Origin: Clostridium sp.
Lineage (GTDB): Bacteria > Bacillota > Clostridia > Clostridiales > Clostridiaceae
NCBI RefSeq assembly: GCF_029258205.1
Contig: NZ_JARHZJ010000022.1
Span: 1 to 62,723 of the forward strand
DNA length: 62,723 nucleotides
Direction of reading: 5' to 3'
How positions within the stretch are numbered: position 1 is the stretch's first letter; each line of letters starts with the position of its first letter. The notes below the pieces were generated by a model. It made no database searches. It was not told the DNA's origin and worked only from the letters and a program-made list of their open reading frames with translations. The position numbers were made by a program, and so were the translations under genes. Shown one piece after another: positions 16,535 through 24,800 of this stretch.

Positions 16535-16554
16535 ATAAATATAAGAAGTCTAAA

Positions 16555-16627
16555 AAAGATTTTGGTGAATTTTGAAGATTGATTAATAATTCAAGAACTC
16601 AAAAATTACCAAAGTCTTTTAATTTTT
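16555..16627 (+). other. Second long imperfect hairpin after deoB
   Basis: Arms of 22 bases (16555-16576 and 16599-16620; AAAAGA-TTTGGT versus ACCAAA-TCTTTT, few mismatches) followed by TTTTT-rich sequence. It could be a backup terminator. The remaining sequence to 16846 is AT-rich, and I see no gene or site in it. Confidence 0.5.
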
Positions 16628-16846
16628 GGATAGTTTTGATATGTAAGTAGTTTACATAAATTTAAATAAATATATTTAAAGACTTAAGTTGTTATTTATG
16701 ATAGAATAATAATATTTTATAAGATTATAAGTATATAAAATTTTATAGTTATTAAAAAAGTAATAAAGGGACAAATTAAATAAGAATTAATAAGATAAAT
16801 ATAAAAATATTATTATGAAATTAATTAAGAGTATAGGTGTTATGAT

Positions 16847-17680
16847 ATGGATATTTTATTAGGTGCATTAGGTATAACTTTAATAACAGCATTTTTTTAT
16901 TATGAAAATAACGTAATAAGTACGACTAAGTATGAAGTTAATTGTGGAATTGGAAAAGATATAAATGTGGTTCATTTATCAGATCTTCATGGAAAAGAGT
17001 ATGGGAAAAACAATAAAAAACTTAAGAGATTGATCTTAAAAGAGAAGCCAGACTTAGTTGTTGCCACTGGAGATATGATAGATTCAAGTCTTAAAAATAT
17101 GGATGGTGTAATAAATTTTTTAAGCGACTTAAATAGGAGTGTTAAAGTTGTGTTTATCTCAGGAAACAATGAGCAGAGATGTAAAAAATCTGAGTTTATA
17201 TTTGAAAGTTTAAAGTCAAAGGGAGTTATAGTTTTAAAAAATGAAATTATAACTTTAAGTTTAAATGGAATTAAAGTCAATATTTTAGGTATGTTTGAAA
17301 TGCCAAAGGGAGATTTACATTATTCACTTAAAAAAATTAATGGGAACTATGTATGTAAGGATGCTCATAAACTTTTTAAAAGATTAGAAAGTTTAGATGG
17401 GTTAAAAATTATTTTAAGTCATTACCCAGAAAATTTTGAAGCTGAATATTCAAAATATAACTTTAATATAATGTTTTCTGGTCATGCACATGGAGGGCAA
17501 TTTAGAATTCCTATAGTAAAAAGAGGATTATTTGCACCTGGACAAGGGATTTTTCCTAAATATACTGAAGGGATACATGGAAATAAAAATAAACTTATTA
17601 TTAGTAGAGGCCTTGCAAATACCACTAAAATAACAAGATTATTTAATAGACCTGAAATAGTTAAGGTTAAAATTGAATAA
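16847..17680 (+). CDS. Membrane-anchored metallophosphoesterase (YkuE/YaeI-like)
   Basis: A 277-residue protein with an N-terminal hydrophobic anchor (1-18) and a calcineurin-type phosphoesterase fold. All metal ligands are present: H43-x-S-D46-x-H48, G-D76, G-N107-N-E, S-H192 and G-H213-A-H215-G. The usual GNH[ED] reads GNNE here. Bacterial relatives hydrolyse the UDP of UDP-diacylglucosamine or act on cyclic nucleotides and wall precursors, and the substrate here is unknown. It stands alone. A clear paralogue at 59621-60463 has lost every one of these ligands. Confidence 0.85.
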   Translation: MDILLGALGITLITAFFYYENNVISTTKYEVNCGIGKDINVVHLSDLHGKEYGKNNKKLKRLILKEKPDLVVATGDMIDSSLKNMDGVINFLSDLNRSVKVVFISGNNEQRCKKSEFIFESLKSKGVIVLKNEIITLSLNGIKVNILGMFEMPKGDLHYSLKKINGNYVCKDAHKLFKRLESLDGLKIILSHYPENFEAEYSKYNFNIMFSGHAHGGQFRIPIVKRGLFAPGQGIFPKYTEGIHGNKNKLIISRGLANTTKITRLFNRPEIVKVKIE

Positions 17681-17786
17681 TAGATAATTTTAAATAGTCA
17701 CTATATCTATCTAAACTATGATGATTTCTTTTAAATAATATATTAAAATTTATTATATATTATGAAAATAAAAGGAGAAACTTATA

Positions 17787-17939
17787 ATGAACAAAAATAT
17801 GGAAATGATGAAAAAATTAATAGAAGAAAAAAAGAATAAAGGTAAAAATACTAAATCTAATGTTAGAGCTCAAAAAACTATTGGATTTGCTCAAGGAGGA
17901 AGAAAAAGCAACAATGGTGGAGGATTATTTGACAAATAA
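17787..17939 (+). CDS. Small basic conserved-looking protein (50 aa)
   Basis: A 50-residue reading frame with an excellent ribosome site (AAAAGGAG, 8 bases before ATG). The protein begins MNKNMEMMKKLIEEKKNKG and ends in a Gly-rich GGRKSNNGGGLFDK tail. It is very basic and probably helical at the start and disordered at the end. The clean start signal and non-random composition argue for a real gene. I do not recognise a family. The pattern is reminiscent of small nucleic-acid-binding or spore proteins. Confidence 0.6.
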   Translation: MNKNMEMMKKLIEEKKNKGKNTKSNVRAQKTIGFAQGGRKSNNGGGLFDK

Positions 17940-18097
17940 TTAAGAGATTTATGATAAATATAATTTGTTATTTTTATGATGATAATATATAATTGTTAAC
18001 CGTGAAAAAATAAGTATAGGTTATTATGGGATAGATAAAGTTTAAAAATTATTTTATAGGTAATTTAAGTTGATTTAAGATTAGGAGGAGAGAATTT

Positions 18098-18961
18098 ATG
18101 AAGAAAATAGGTTTTATTGGTGTAGGAATAATGGGAAAATCAATGGTTCGTAATCTTATGAAGAGAGGTTTTGAAGTTTCTATTTTTGCTAGAAACAAAG
18201 AAAAAGTTTTAGATGTAATTTCAGAAGGAGCAAGTTTTTATTCTACCATAAAAGAGTGTGTTTATAGATGTGATGCAGTAATAACAATAGTAGGTTTTCC
18301 AAAGGATGTTGAAGAAGTTTATTTTGGAGAAAATGGAATACTTGAAAATGTTAAAGAAGGAACTTATGTTATTGATATGACAACATCTAGTCCAAAGTTA
18401 GCAGTTAAAATATTTGAAAAAGCAAAAGAAAAAGGCATAAAAGCCTTAGATGCTCCTGTTACAGGTGGAGATATTGGGGCTAAAAATGGGACTTTAACTA
18501 TTTTAGTTGGAGGAAAAGAAGAAGATTATAAAGCATGTTTACCTGTTTTTCAGGCTATGGGAACTAATATTCACTATGAAGGAGAAGCTGGATTTGGACA
18601 ACATACTAAGTTAGCAAATCAAATAATGATAGCAGGAGCTATATCAGGAGTTTGTGAAGCTATTGCATATGCTAAAGATAAAGGATTAGATGTGAAAAAA
18701 ATGCTAGATTCAGTATCTACTGGAGCAGCTGGAAGTAAACAATTAGAGTTAGTTTCTCCTAAAATTTTAGAGGAAGATTTTGACCCAGGATTCTTTATAA
18801 AACATTTTATTAAAGATATGAAATTAGCTAAGGAAGAAGCTATAGCTGATGATATAAATTTAAATGTTTTAAGCAAGGTTTTAGAGAATTATGAGGCGTT
18901 AGAAAAAGAAGGTTTTGGAGATTTAGGAACTCAAGCTTTAATAAAGTATTATAATAAATAA
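18098..18961 (+). CDS. NAD(P)-dependent beta-hydroxyacid dehydrogenase (HIBADH/GarR family)
   Basis: A 287-residue oxidoreductase. The Rossmann motif GFIGVGIMGKSM lies at residues 4-15, the substrate motif DAPVTGGDIGAKNGTL near 124-139 and the catalytic-lysine helix motif GFGQHTKLANQI near 167-178. These identify the 3-hydroxyisobutyrate / 2-hydroxy-3-oxopropionate (tartronate semialdehyde) reductase family. The exact substrate is not decided by sequence; succinic semialdehyde or tartronate semialdehyde are candidates. It is a single gene with AGGAGGAG before ATG and a shared terminator with the convergent permease gene. Confidence 0.8.
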   Translation: MKKIGFIGVGIMGKSMVRNLMKRGFEVSIFARNKEKVLDVISEGASFYSTIKECVYRCDAVITIVGFPKDVEEVYFGENGILENVKEGTYVIDMTTSSPKLAVKIFEKAKEKGIKALDAPVTGGDIGAKNGTLTILVGGKEEDYKACLPVFQAMGTNIHYEGEAGFGQHTKLANQIMIAGAISGVCEAIAYAKDKGLDVKKMLDSVSTGAAGSKQLELVSPKILEEDFDPGFFIKHFIKDMKLAKEEAIADDINLNVLSKVLENYEALEKEGFGDLGTQALIKYYNK

Positions 18962-18995
18962 TTTAAGTTTATGGATGTAGATTCCATAAGAGATT

Positions 18996-19041
18996 AAAAA
19001 AATAAGCTATATCAAAAGTTATTTTGATATAGCTTATTTTT
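18996..19041. terminator. Bidirectional terminator (TATCAAAA group)
   Basis: Perfect 17-bp arms AATAAGCTATATCAAAA (from 19001) and the complement ending 19038 with a 4-base loop, flanked by A-runs and T-runs on the two sides. It serves both the dehydrogenase and the convergent permease, whose stop codon is at its edge. Confidence 0.92.
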
Positions 19042-20399
19042 TAACTAGCTTTTGTTTCTTCATCATACATATTTTCAAATTCCATAGAGGTTGGATTTTC
19101 TTTTAATACTGCATTTAATATTAAGGCAGCTATTGTTCCTGTTGATATTCCAGAAGAAAAGATCATTCTAATTGCTTCTGGAAGATTATTAATTACATCA
19201 GGTCTAAATGTAACTCCTAGTCCAAGTCCCATAGAAATAGCTATTATTAAAAGATTACGCTCTGTAAGTTTTATATTACTTAACGTTCTAATACCAGCTG
19301 CTGCAACTGTTCCAAACATCATTATACCTACGCCACCTAGAACTGGATTTGGTATTCCTGTTATTATAGCAGCCACTTTAGGTAAGAATCCAAGGATAAC
19401 TAATAGTATTCCAGCCATTACAGCCACATGACGGCTAGCTACCTTAGTTAAAGAAATAATACCTATATTTTGGCTAAAAGAAGTATTAGGACAAGAACCA
19501 ACTAATCCACCTAATGCACTTCCTACACCATCAGATAATACTCCAGCAGCCACTCTTTTATCACCAATATCAATATTAGATGTCTCTCCAATGGCTTTTA
19601 AACATCCTACAGTTCCTATTGTTGCTACAAAGTAAGCAGGTATAAAGGCCATAACTGCTTTAGCATTAAAAGTTACTCCAAACTCAAGTATTTTAGGAAA
19701 GGATAACCAACTTGCTTCTTTTACAGGATTAAAATCAACTAGTCCAAGTGGAATACAAACTATATATCCTACAACTATACCTATAAGTATTGAGGCACTA
19801 CTAATCATTCCTTTTCCGTAGTTATTAAGCAAAAGAGTTACTACTAAGACAAACATAGCTACAGCTAAATTTTCTAAACTAGCATAATTAGCTGAACCAA
19901 CGCCACCAGCAGCCCAATCAATTGATACTGGAAGTAGAGTTAATCCTATTAATGCAACAACTGTACCTGTAACAAGAGGTGGGAAAAATTTCATTAAAGG
20001 TTTTATAAAGAAGCTTAAAATAACTTCAAATAAAGATCCTAGTATTGTAGCTCCAATTATTCCAGGTAGTCCAAGAACTGAGCCAACTGAAATTGCAGGA
20101 GATACAAAGGTAAAGTCAGTACCCATAATACATGCCACTCTTGCACCAACTTTTCCGATACCTTTAGCTTGAATAATGGTAGCTAGTCCAGAACCAAGTA
20201 TAGAAGCACTTATTAAGGCAGTTGTTATTTTACTATCAAAGCCAAGAGAGGTTGCAATAACTAATGGTACTACTATAATTCCACCAAAAGCGGCAAATAT
20301 ATGTTGAAGTCCAAATAGAACTTTTTTTGGCAAATCTAAATCATCGTCTACTCCATAGATTAAGTTAACTTCCGTATTTTTTAAGTTTTGCTTTTCCAT
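19041..20399 (-). CDS. Xanthine/purine permease (nucleobase:cation symporter-2)
   Basis: A 452-residue transporter with about 14 membrane helices. The signature CPNTSFSQNIGIISLTKVASR (here split as CPNTSFSQN and GIISLTKVASR) near residues 300-320 is that of the xanthine/uric acid branch of the NCS2/NAT family rather than the uracil branch. It imports xanthine or a related purine by proton symport in the cytoplasmic membrane. A guanine-type purine riboswitch with a terminator lies in its 5' leader, so expression falls when guanine or hypoxanthine is plentiful, as for Bacillus pbuX. The untranslated region between riboswitch terminator and ATG is unusually long (about 210 bases). Confidence 0.88.
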   Translation of the reverse strand: MEKQNLKNTEVNLIYGVDDDLDLPKKVLFGLQHIFAAFGGIIVVPLVIATSLGFDSKITTALISASILGSGLATIIQAKGIGKVGARVACIMGTDFTFVSPAISVGSVLGLPGIIGATILGSLFEVILSFFIKPLMKFFPPLVTGTVVALIGLTLLPVSIDWAAGGVGSANYASLENLAVAMFVLVVTLLLNNYGKGMISSASILIGIVVGYIVCIPLGLVDFNPVKEASWLSFPKILEFGVTFNAKAVMAFIPAYFVATIGTVGCLKAIGETSNIDIGDKRVAAGVLSDGVGSALGGLVGSCPNTSFSQNIGIISLTKVASRHVAVMAGILLVILGFLPKVAAIITGIPNPVLGGVGIMMFGTVAAAGIRTLSNIKLTERNLLIIAISMGLGLGVTFRPDVINNLPEAIRMIFSSGISTGTIAALILNAVLKENPTSMEFENMYDEETKAS

Positions 20400-20610
20400 A
20401 ATTTCATCTCCTTATAGTTTTTTAGAATTTAAATATTAAGATTTAGAGTTATATACAAAATAAAAATTCTCTATAAGTTTTAAAGTGAAAAAATATGAGT
20501 TCTATTAAAAAGTATTTTAAGAGAGTTTTTAATTTGAATAATATAATTTAAATCTTAAAACTCATATAAAAGGAAGGTTTCTTATAACTTTTAGGAAGTT
20601 ATACTTAATA

Positions 20611-20640
20611 AAAAAAGCAACACCTTTTTAGAGGTGTTGC
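20611..20640 (-). terminator. Purine-riboswitch terminator
   Basis: GCAACACC and GGTGTTGC arms (20617-20640) with a 3' T-run on the minus strand (20616-20611). It follows the aptamer by about 38 bases. Confidence 0.92.
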
Positions 20641-20678
20641 TTTAAATGCTAGAATTACTAGTCTTTATAGTACAACTC

Positions 20679-20745
20679 CTCGTAGTCTGCTATTTTACGG
20701 TTAGCAGGTAGAAACTTTCGGACCATATTACCGATTATATACGAG
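20679..20745 (-). promoter_or_regulatory. Guanine-type purine riboswitch aptamer
   Basis: On the minus strand it reads CTCGTATATAAT, ATATGGTCCGAAAGTTTCTACC, then TGCTA..TAGCA as P3 and GACTACGAG closing P1 (quoted in pieces). The loop words ATATGG and GTTTCTACC and the closing helix CTCGTA/TACGAG are diagnostic. The ligand-pairing base in GACTACG is C, which selects guanine or hypoxanthine, not adenine. It precedes the xanthine-type permease. Confidence 0.95.
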
Positions 20746-20957
20746 TTAAAATTTAATATATTTATTATATCACGAAAAATTTAAATATCAATATTTTATA
20801 TTGTTCGTTATAATAAGTTTTTTTAGTTATAGTTTTGAGATACGCGATTTTTATGGAATAAATAATTAATATTAGCTTAATATTTTAAACAAATTATTTG
20901 AAAATCGTTAATTCTATTTGAAAAGGTATTCAGAGGTGGTTGAAAAATTTTAATTGA

Positions 20958-20977
20958 TATGCTAGTATACAAGTATA
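20958..20977. promoter_or_regulatory. Hexuronate-regulon operator, copy 1
   Basis: TATGCTAGTATACAAGTATA, 58 bases before the first gene of the glucuronide operon. The identical 20 bases occur at 27872-27891, and ATGCTAGTATAC recurs at 26814-26825. The partially palindromic TAGTATACAAG form suits a FadR-type GntR dimer, most simply the regulator encoded at 27065. Confidence 0.72.
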
Positions 20978-21035
20978 TCAATGTGATGAAGAAAAGCAAT
21001 TTTGTTTTAGAAAATATATAAGAGCAGGTGGGTGT

Positions 21036-21887
21036 ATGAATAATACTTTATACAATTTTAATAAAGATAAAGATTTCCTTATATGTATAGATTCTGATGG
21101 ATGTGCAATGGATACTATGGATATAAAACATATTAAATGTTTCGGACCATGTATGATAACAGAATGGAATCTTGGAGAGTGGGAAAATTCTATATTAGAT
21201 AGATGGAATGAAGTCAATCTTTATACAATAACTAGAGGAATAAATAGATTTAAAGGTTTAGCTATGGCCCTTGTTGAAATTAATGAAAAATATAAAAAGA
21301 TAGATGGTATAGATGATTTTATAAAATGGACTGATGAGACAAAAGAACTTTCTAATGAATCTTTAGAAGCTACAATAGAAAAAAATAATAGTATTTGTTT
21401 AAAGAAAGCTTTATCTTGGTCTAGAGAAGTTAATAAATCAATAAATTCTTTAAGTGATGATGAAAAAAATCCATTTGAAGGAGTATTTGAAGGAATAAAA
21501 AAAGCTAAGGAGATTGCAGATATAGCAATAGTATCTTCTGCAAATGAACAAGCTGTTTTAGAAGAGTGGGAACAACATGGTTTATTAGAATATGTTGATG
21601 TGGTTTTATCTCAAAATGTTGGATCAAAGGCATATTGTATAAGTAAGCTTATTGAAAAAGGATATGAAAGAGATAAGGTTTTAATGGTTGGTGATGCATT
21701 GGGTGATTATAATGCAGCTAAGTTAAATGAAGTATTGTATTATCCTATATTAGTAAAGCGTGAAAAATTTTCATGGGAAAGATTCCGTAATGAGGTAATA
21801 GACAAGTTTATTAATAATACATATAAAAATAAATATCAAGATCGGGTTGTCTTAGAGTTTGAGGAAAACTTATCAAAAGGTAATTAA
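21036..21887 (+). CDS. HAD-family hydrolase in the glucuronide operon
   Basis: A 283-residue haloacid dehalogenase-type phosphatase. Motif I is IDSDGCAMD near residues 18-26, motif II is VSSANEQ near 168, the motif III lysine lies in the segment around GSKAYCI, and motif IV is MVGDALGDYNAA near 226-237. A large helical cap fills the space between motifs I and II. It is the first gene after the shared operator and 33 bases before KDG kinase, so it probably belongs to uronate metabolism. A phosphatase is not required by the standard pathway. It may dephosphorylate a side product or a phosphorylated sugar, and the substrate is unknown. Confidence 0.78.
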   Translation: MNNTLYNFNKDKDFLICIDSDGCAMDTMDIKHIKCFGPCMITEWNLGEWENSILDRWNEVNLYTITRGINRFKGLAMALVEINEKYKKIDGIDDFIKWTDETKELSNESLEATIEKNNSICLKKALSWSREVNKSINSLSDDEKNPFEGVFEGIKKAKEIADIAIVSSANEQAVLEEWEQHGLLEYVDVVLSQNVGSKAYCISKLIEKGYERDKVLMVGDALGDYNAAKLNEVLYYPILVKREKFSWERFRNEVIDKFINNTYKNKYQDRVVLEFEENLSKGN

Positions 21888-21920
21888 AGAAGTATTAATA
21901 GAAAAGTAGGATGGGTAAAT

Positions 21921-22943
21921 ATGGGGTTATCATTTAAGAATAAAAAGGTTTTAGGGTTTGGAGAAATAATGTTAAGGCTTACGCCTCCTAATAATCAAAA
22001 AATAATTCAAGCAAATTCTTTTGATGCTGTATATTCTGGAGGAGAAGCTAATGTAATAGCTAGTCTTGCTATGTTTGGACATAATACTAAGTTTGTAACA
22101 AAACTTCCTGATAATTATTTAGGCCAAAAGGTCATAAATAAATTTAGAGGATATAATGTTGATGTAAAAGATGTAATTTTAGGCGAAGGTAGATTAGGAA
22201 TTTATTATTCAGAAATAGGACATGGGTTAAGAAGCACAGAAGTTATATATGATAGAAAGTATTCAGCAATATCTATGGCTTCTAAGGAAGAATTTAATAT
22301 AGATAAAATGCTTGATGGTGTAGGGGTAATTCATTTATCAGGTATAACACCAGCTTTAAGCAAAGAGTTATATAATTTTATGATTGAAATTGTAAAGGAA
22401 TGTAAAGAAAGAGGAATACTTGTATCTTATGATTCTAATTTTAGAGAAAAATTATGGTCTTTAGAAGAAGCAGGAGATTTCTTGAGAGAAGTTTTAACTT
22501 ATGTTGATTTTGCCTTTTTAGGACATCTAGATATGATAAATATATTAAATTTTGAAGAAAAAAATTTAGAGTTTGATGAAAAGTTAGAAGAGCTTTATAA
22601 AGAGTTATTTGAAAAATATAAGAACTTAAAATATGTAGCATGTACTAGAAGAATAGTAAATTCCATAAATAATAATACATTAAAAGGTTACTTGTTTAAT
22701 GGAAATGAACTTTTTAAATCTAATGAATATACATTTGATATTTTAGATAGAGTAGGTGGAGGTGACGCTTTTACAGCTGGGATACTTCATGGGATTTTAA
22801 AAGAAATGAAAGAGGATAGAATTGTTGAATTTGGAATATGTGCAAGTTCATTAAAACATTCAATATTAGGGGACATAAACATTATTGATGAAGAAACAGT
22901 AAATTCATTGATGGATAGGGGTCTTTGTAATATAAAGAGATGA
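21921..22943 (+). CDS. kdgK: 2-keto-3-deoxygluconate (KDG) kinase
   Basis: A 340-residue PfkB-family sugar kinase. The N-terminal GGEANV motif (near residue 36) and the C-terminal DRVGGGDAFTAGI motif, with the catalytic Asp in GGGD, identify ribokinase-like enzymes. The FGEIMLRLTPP opening is typical of KDG kinases. It phosphorylates KDG to KDPG, the substrate of the aldolase at 28777. The assignment is strongly supported by the surrounding glucuronidase, UxaC, UxuA and Eda genes. It lies between the HAD gene and the GH3 gene in the first operon. Confidence 0.87.
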   Translation: MGLSFKNKKVLGFGEIMLRLTPPNNQKIIQANSFDAVYSGGEANVIASLAMFGHNTKFVTKLPDNYLGQKVINKFRGYNVDVKDVILGEGRLGIYYSEIGHGLRSTEVIYDRKYSAISMASKEEFNIDKMLDGVGVIHLSGITPALSKELYNFMIEIVKECKERGILVSYDSNFREKLWSLEEAGDFLREVLTYVDFAFLGHLDMINILNFEEKNLEFDEKLEELYKELFEKYKNLKYVACTRRIVNSINNNTLKGYLFNGNELFKSNEYTFDILDRVGGGDAFTAGILHGILKEMKEDRIVEFGICASSLKHSILGDINIIDEETVNSLMDRGLCNIKR

Positions 22944-23008
22944 TTTTTAAAAAAGTTTATTAGGATAAGTATATAAATGATTTATAAGTTAATGAAAGGT
23001 ATGAGTTT

Positions 23009-24763
23009 ATGAGAAAAGTAGATTTAAAAGCAAAACCATTTTATTTATCAGATGAGGATATAAAGTGGGTCGAAGATACTATAAAAGGTATGACAATTGA
23101 AGAAAAGATAGGTCAACTATTTGTTATAATGGATAAAAGTCCAGATGGAGGAAAAACAGCAGTAGAGATAATCAAAAAATATCAACCTGGTGCGGCTAGA
23201 TATATGGAAGGAAAAGCAGAACAAGTATATGATCAAATAAAGATGTATAAAGAAGCATCTAAAGTACCTTTACTGGTTGCTTGTAACTGTGAATCAGGTG
23301 GAGATGGAGCAGCTAGAGGAGGAACTTATATAGCAACACAGGCTGCAGCAGGAGCTGTTACTGATAGTAAAGTAGCTTATAATGCAGGATATGTTTCAGG
23401 AAAAGAAGCTGCTGCAATAGGTTGTAACTGGGCATTTGGACCAGTATCAGATATATTCTTAAATTGGAGAAATACAATAATAAATACTAGATCATATGGA
23501 AATGATCCAGAACTAGTATTAGAGTATTCAAGAGCATATATAAGGGGACTTGAAGAAAGCAAAATGATAGCTTGTACTAAGCACTTCCCAGGGGATGGGG
23601 TAGAAGAAAGAGATCAGCATTTACTTATGGGAGTAAATGATCAAACTTGTGAAGAATGGGATAATACTTTTGGAAAAGTTTATAAAGGATTAATAGAAGA
23701 TGGTATTAAGAGTATAATGGTAGGACATATAGCATTACCTTCATATTCAAGAAAGTTTGTTCCCGGAATTGATTATTCTCAAATAAAACCTGCAACATTA
23801 GCACCTGAATTATTACAAAATTTACTAAGAGAACAATTAGGGTTTAATGGATTAATATTAACTGATGCATCTCATATGTTAGGTTTAACAAGTGCTATGC
23901 CAAGAAAAGATCAGGTTCCAAATGCAATTGCTGCAGGATGTGATATGTTTTTATTTTTCCATCATCCAGAAGAAGATTTTGAATATATGATGAATGGATA
24001 TAAAGATGGAATAATTACAGAAGACAGACTTGAAGATGCTTTAAGAAGGATTTTAGGATTAAAAGCATCAATAGGACTACACAAAGAAAAAGAAATGGGA
24101 GAAATTATGCCTCCTAAGGAAGATTTAAACTTATTAGGTTGTGAAGAACATAAAAATTTAGCTATAGATGCGGCAAAGAGAAGTATAACTTTAGTTAAAG
24201 ATACAGAAAATAATCTTCCTTTAAATCCTGAAACTCATAAGAGATTAAAAGTTTATTATGTAAGCAATTCTCAAGCAGTTGATATGATAATGGGAAATAA
24301 CTCAACAAAAGATGCTATAAGAGAAGAGCTTGAAGAAGCAGGTTTTGAGGTTAATATGCATGAGTCTTACCATGATTTGGCAGCTAAGAATGGTCATAAT
24401 ATCCAAGATGTAATTAAGTCAATGTTTAGTGAAAGTGTAAAAGAAATGACAAGCAAATATGATGCAGTTATTATGTTTGTAAATATGAAAGGTTATTGTC
24501 AAGAAAATGTTGTAAGAGTTCAATGGTCAATAGGACATAGTAATGAAATACCATGGTATGTTAGAGAACTTCCAACAATATGTGTATCTTTAAATCAAAC
24601 TACTAATTTATTTGATTTACCTATGATGAAGACATTTATAAATGCATATGGTTCAACAAGAACTGTAATAAAAGAAACCATAAAGAAAATAAAAGGTGAA
24701 GAAGCATTTGAAGGAAAATACAATGATACTGTATTTTGTGAAAGATGGGAGACTAGATTATAA
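23009..24763 (+). CDS. Family 3 glycoside hydrolase (beta-glycosidase)
   Basis: A 584-residue cytosolic enzyme (no signal peptide). The TIM barrel spans about residues 15-365, with KHFPGDG and a D-x-H pair (ERDQH) as in beta-N-acetylglucosaminidases of the NagZ branch. The likely nucleophile Asp is in LILTDASHM near residue 292. A GH3 C-terminal alpha/beta domain follows. NagZ-type GH3 enzymes use the Asp-His pair as acid/base. The operon also encodes beta-glucuronidase, so this enzyme may remove beta-linked GlcNAc or glucose from glucuronide-containing oligosaccharides, for example glycosaminoglycan fragments. The substrate is inferred. It is 37 bases before uidA. Confidence 0.85.
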   Translation: MRKVDLKAKPFYLSDEDIKWVEDTIKGMTIEEKIGQLFVIMDKSPDGGKTAVEIIKKYQPGAARYMEGKAEQVYDQIKMYKEASKVPLLVACNCESGGDGAARGGTYIATQAAAGAVTDSKVAYNAGYVSGKEAAAIGCNWAFGPVSDIFLNWRNTIINTRSYGNDPELVLEYSRAYIRGLEESKMIACTKHFPGDGVEERDQHLLMGVNDQTCEEWDNTFGKVYKGLIEDGIKSIMVGHIALPSYSRKFVPGIDYSQIKPATLAPELLQNLLREQLGFNGLILTDASHMLGLTSAMPRKDQVPNAIAAGCDMFLFFHHPEEDFEYMMNGYKDGIITEDRLEDALRRILGLKASIGLHKEKEMGEIMPPKEDLNLLGCEEHKNLAIDAAKRSITLVKDTENNLPLNPETHKRLKVYYVSNSQAVDMIMGNNSTKDAIREELEEAGFEVNMHESYHDLAAKNGHNIQDVIKSMFSESVKEMTSKYDAVIMFVNMKGYCQENVVRVQWSIGHSNEIPWYVRELPTICVSLNQTTNLFDLPMMKTFINAYGSTRTVIKETIKKIKGEEAFEGKYNDTVFCERWETRL

Positions 24764-24800
24764 TAATTATATAAAAGAGAAACTTTAGGAGGAAATTATT

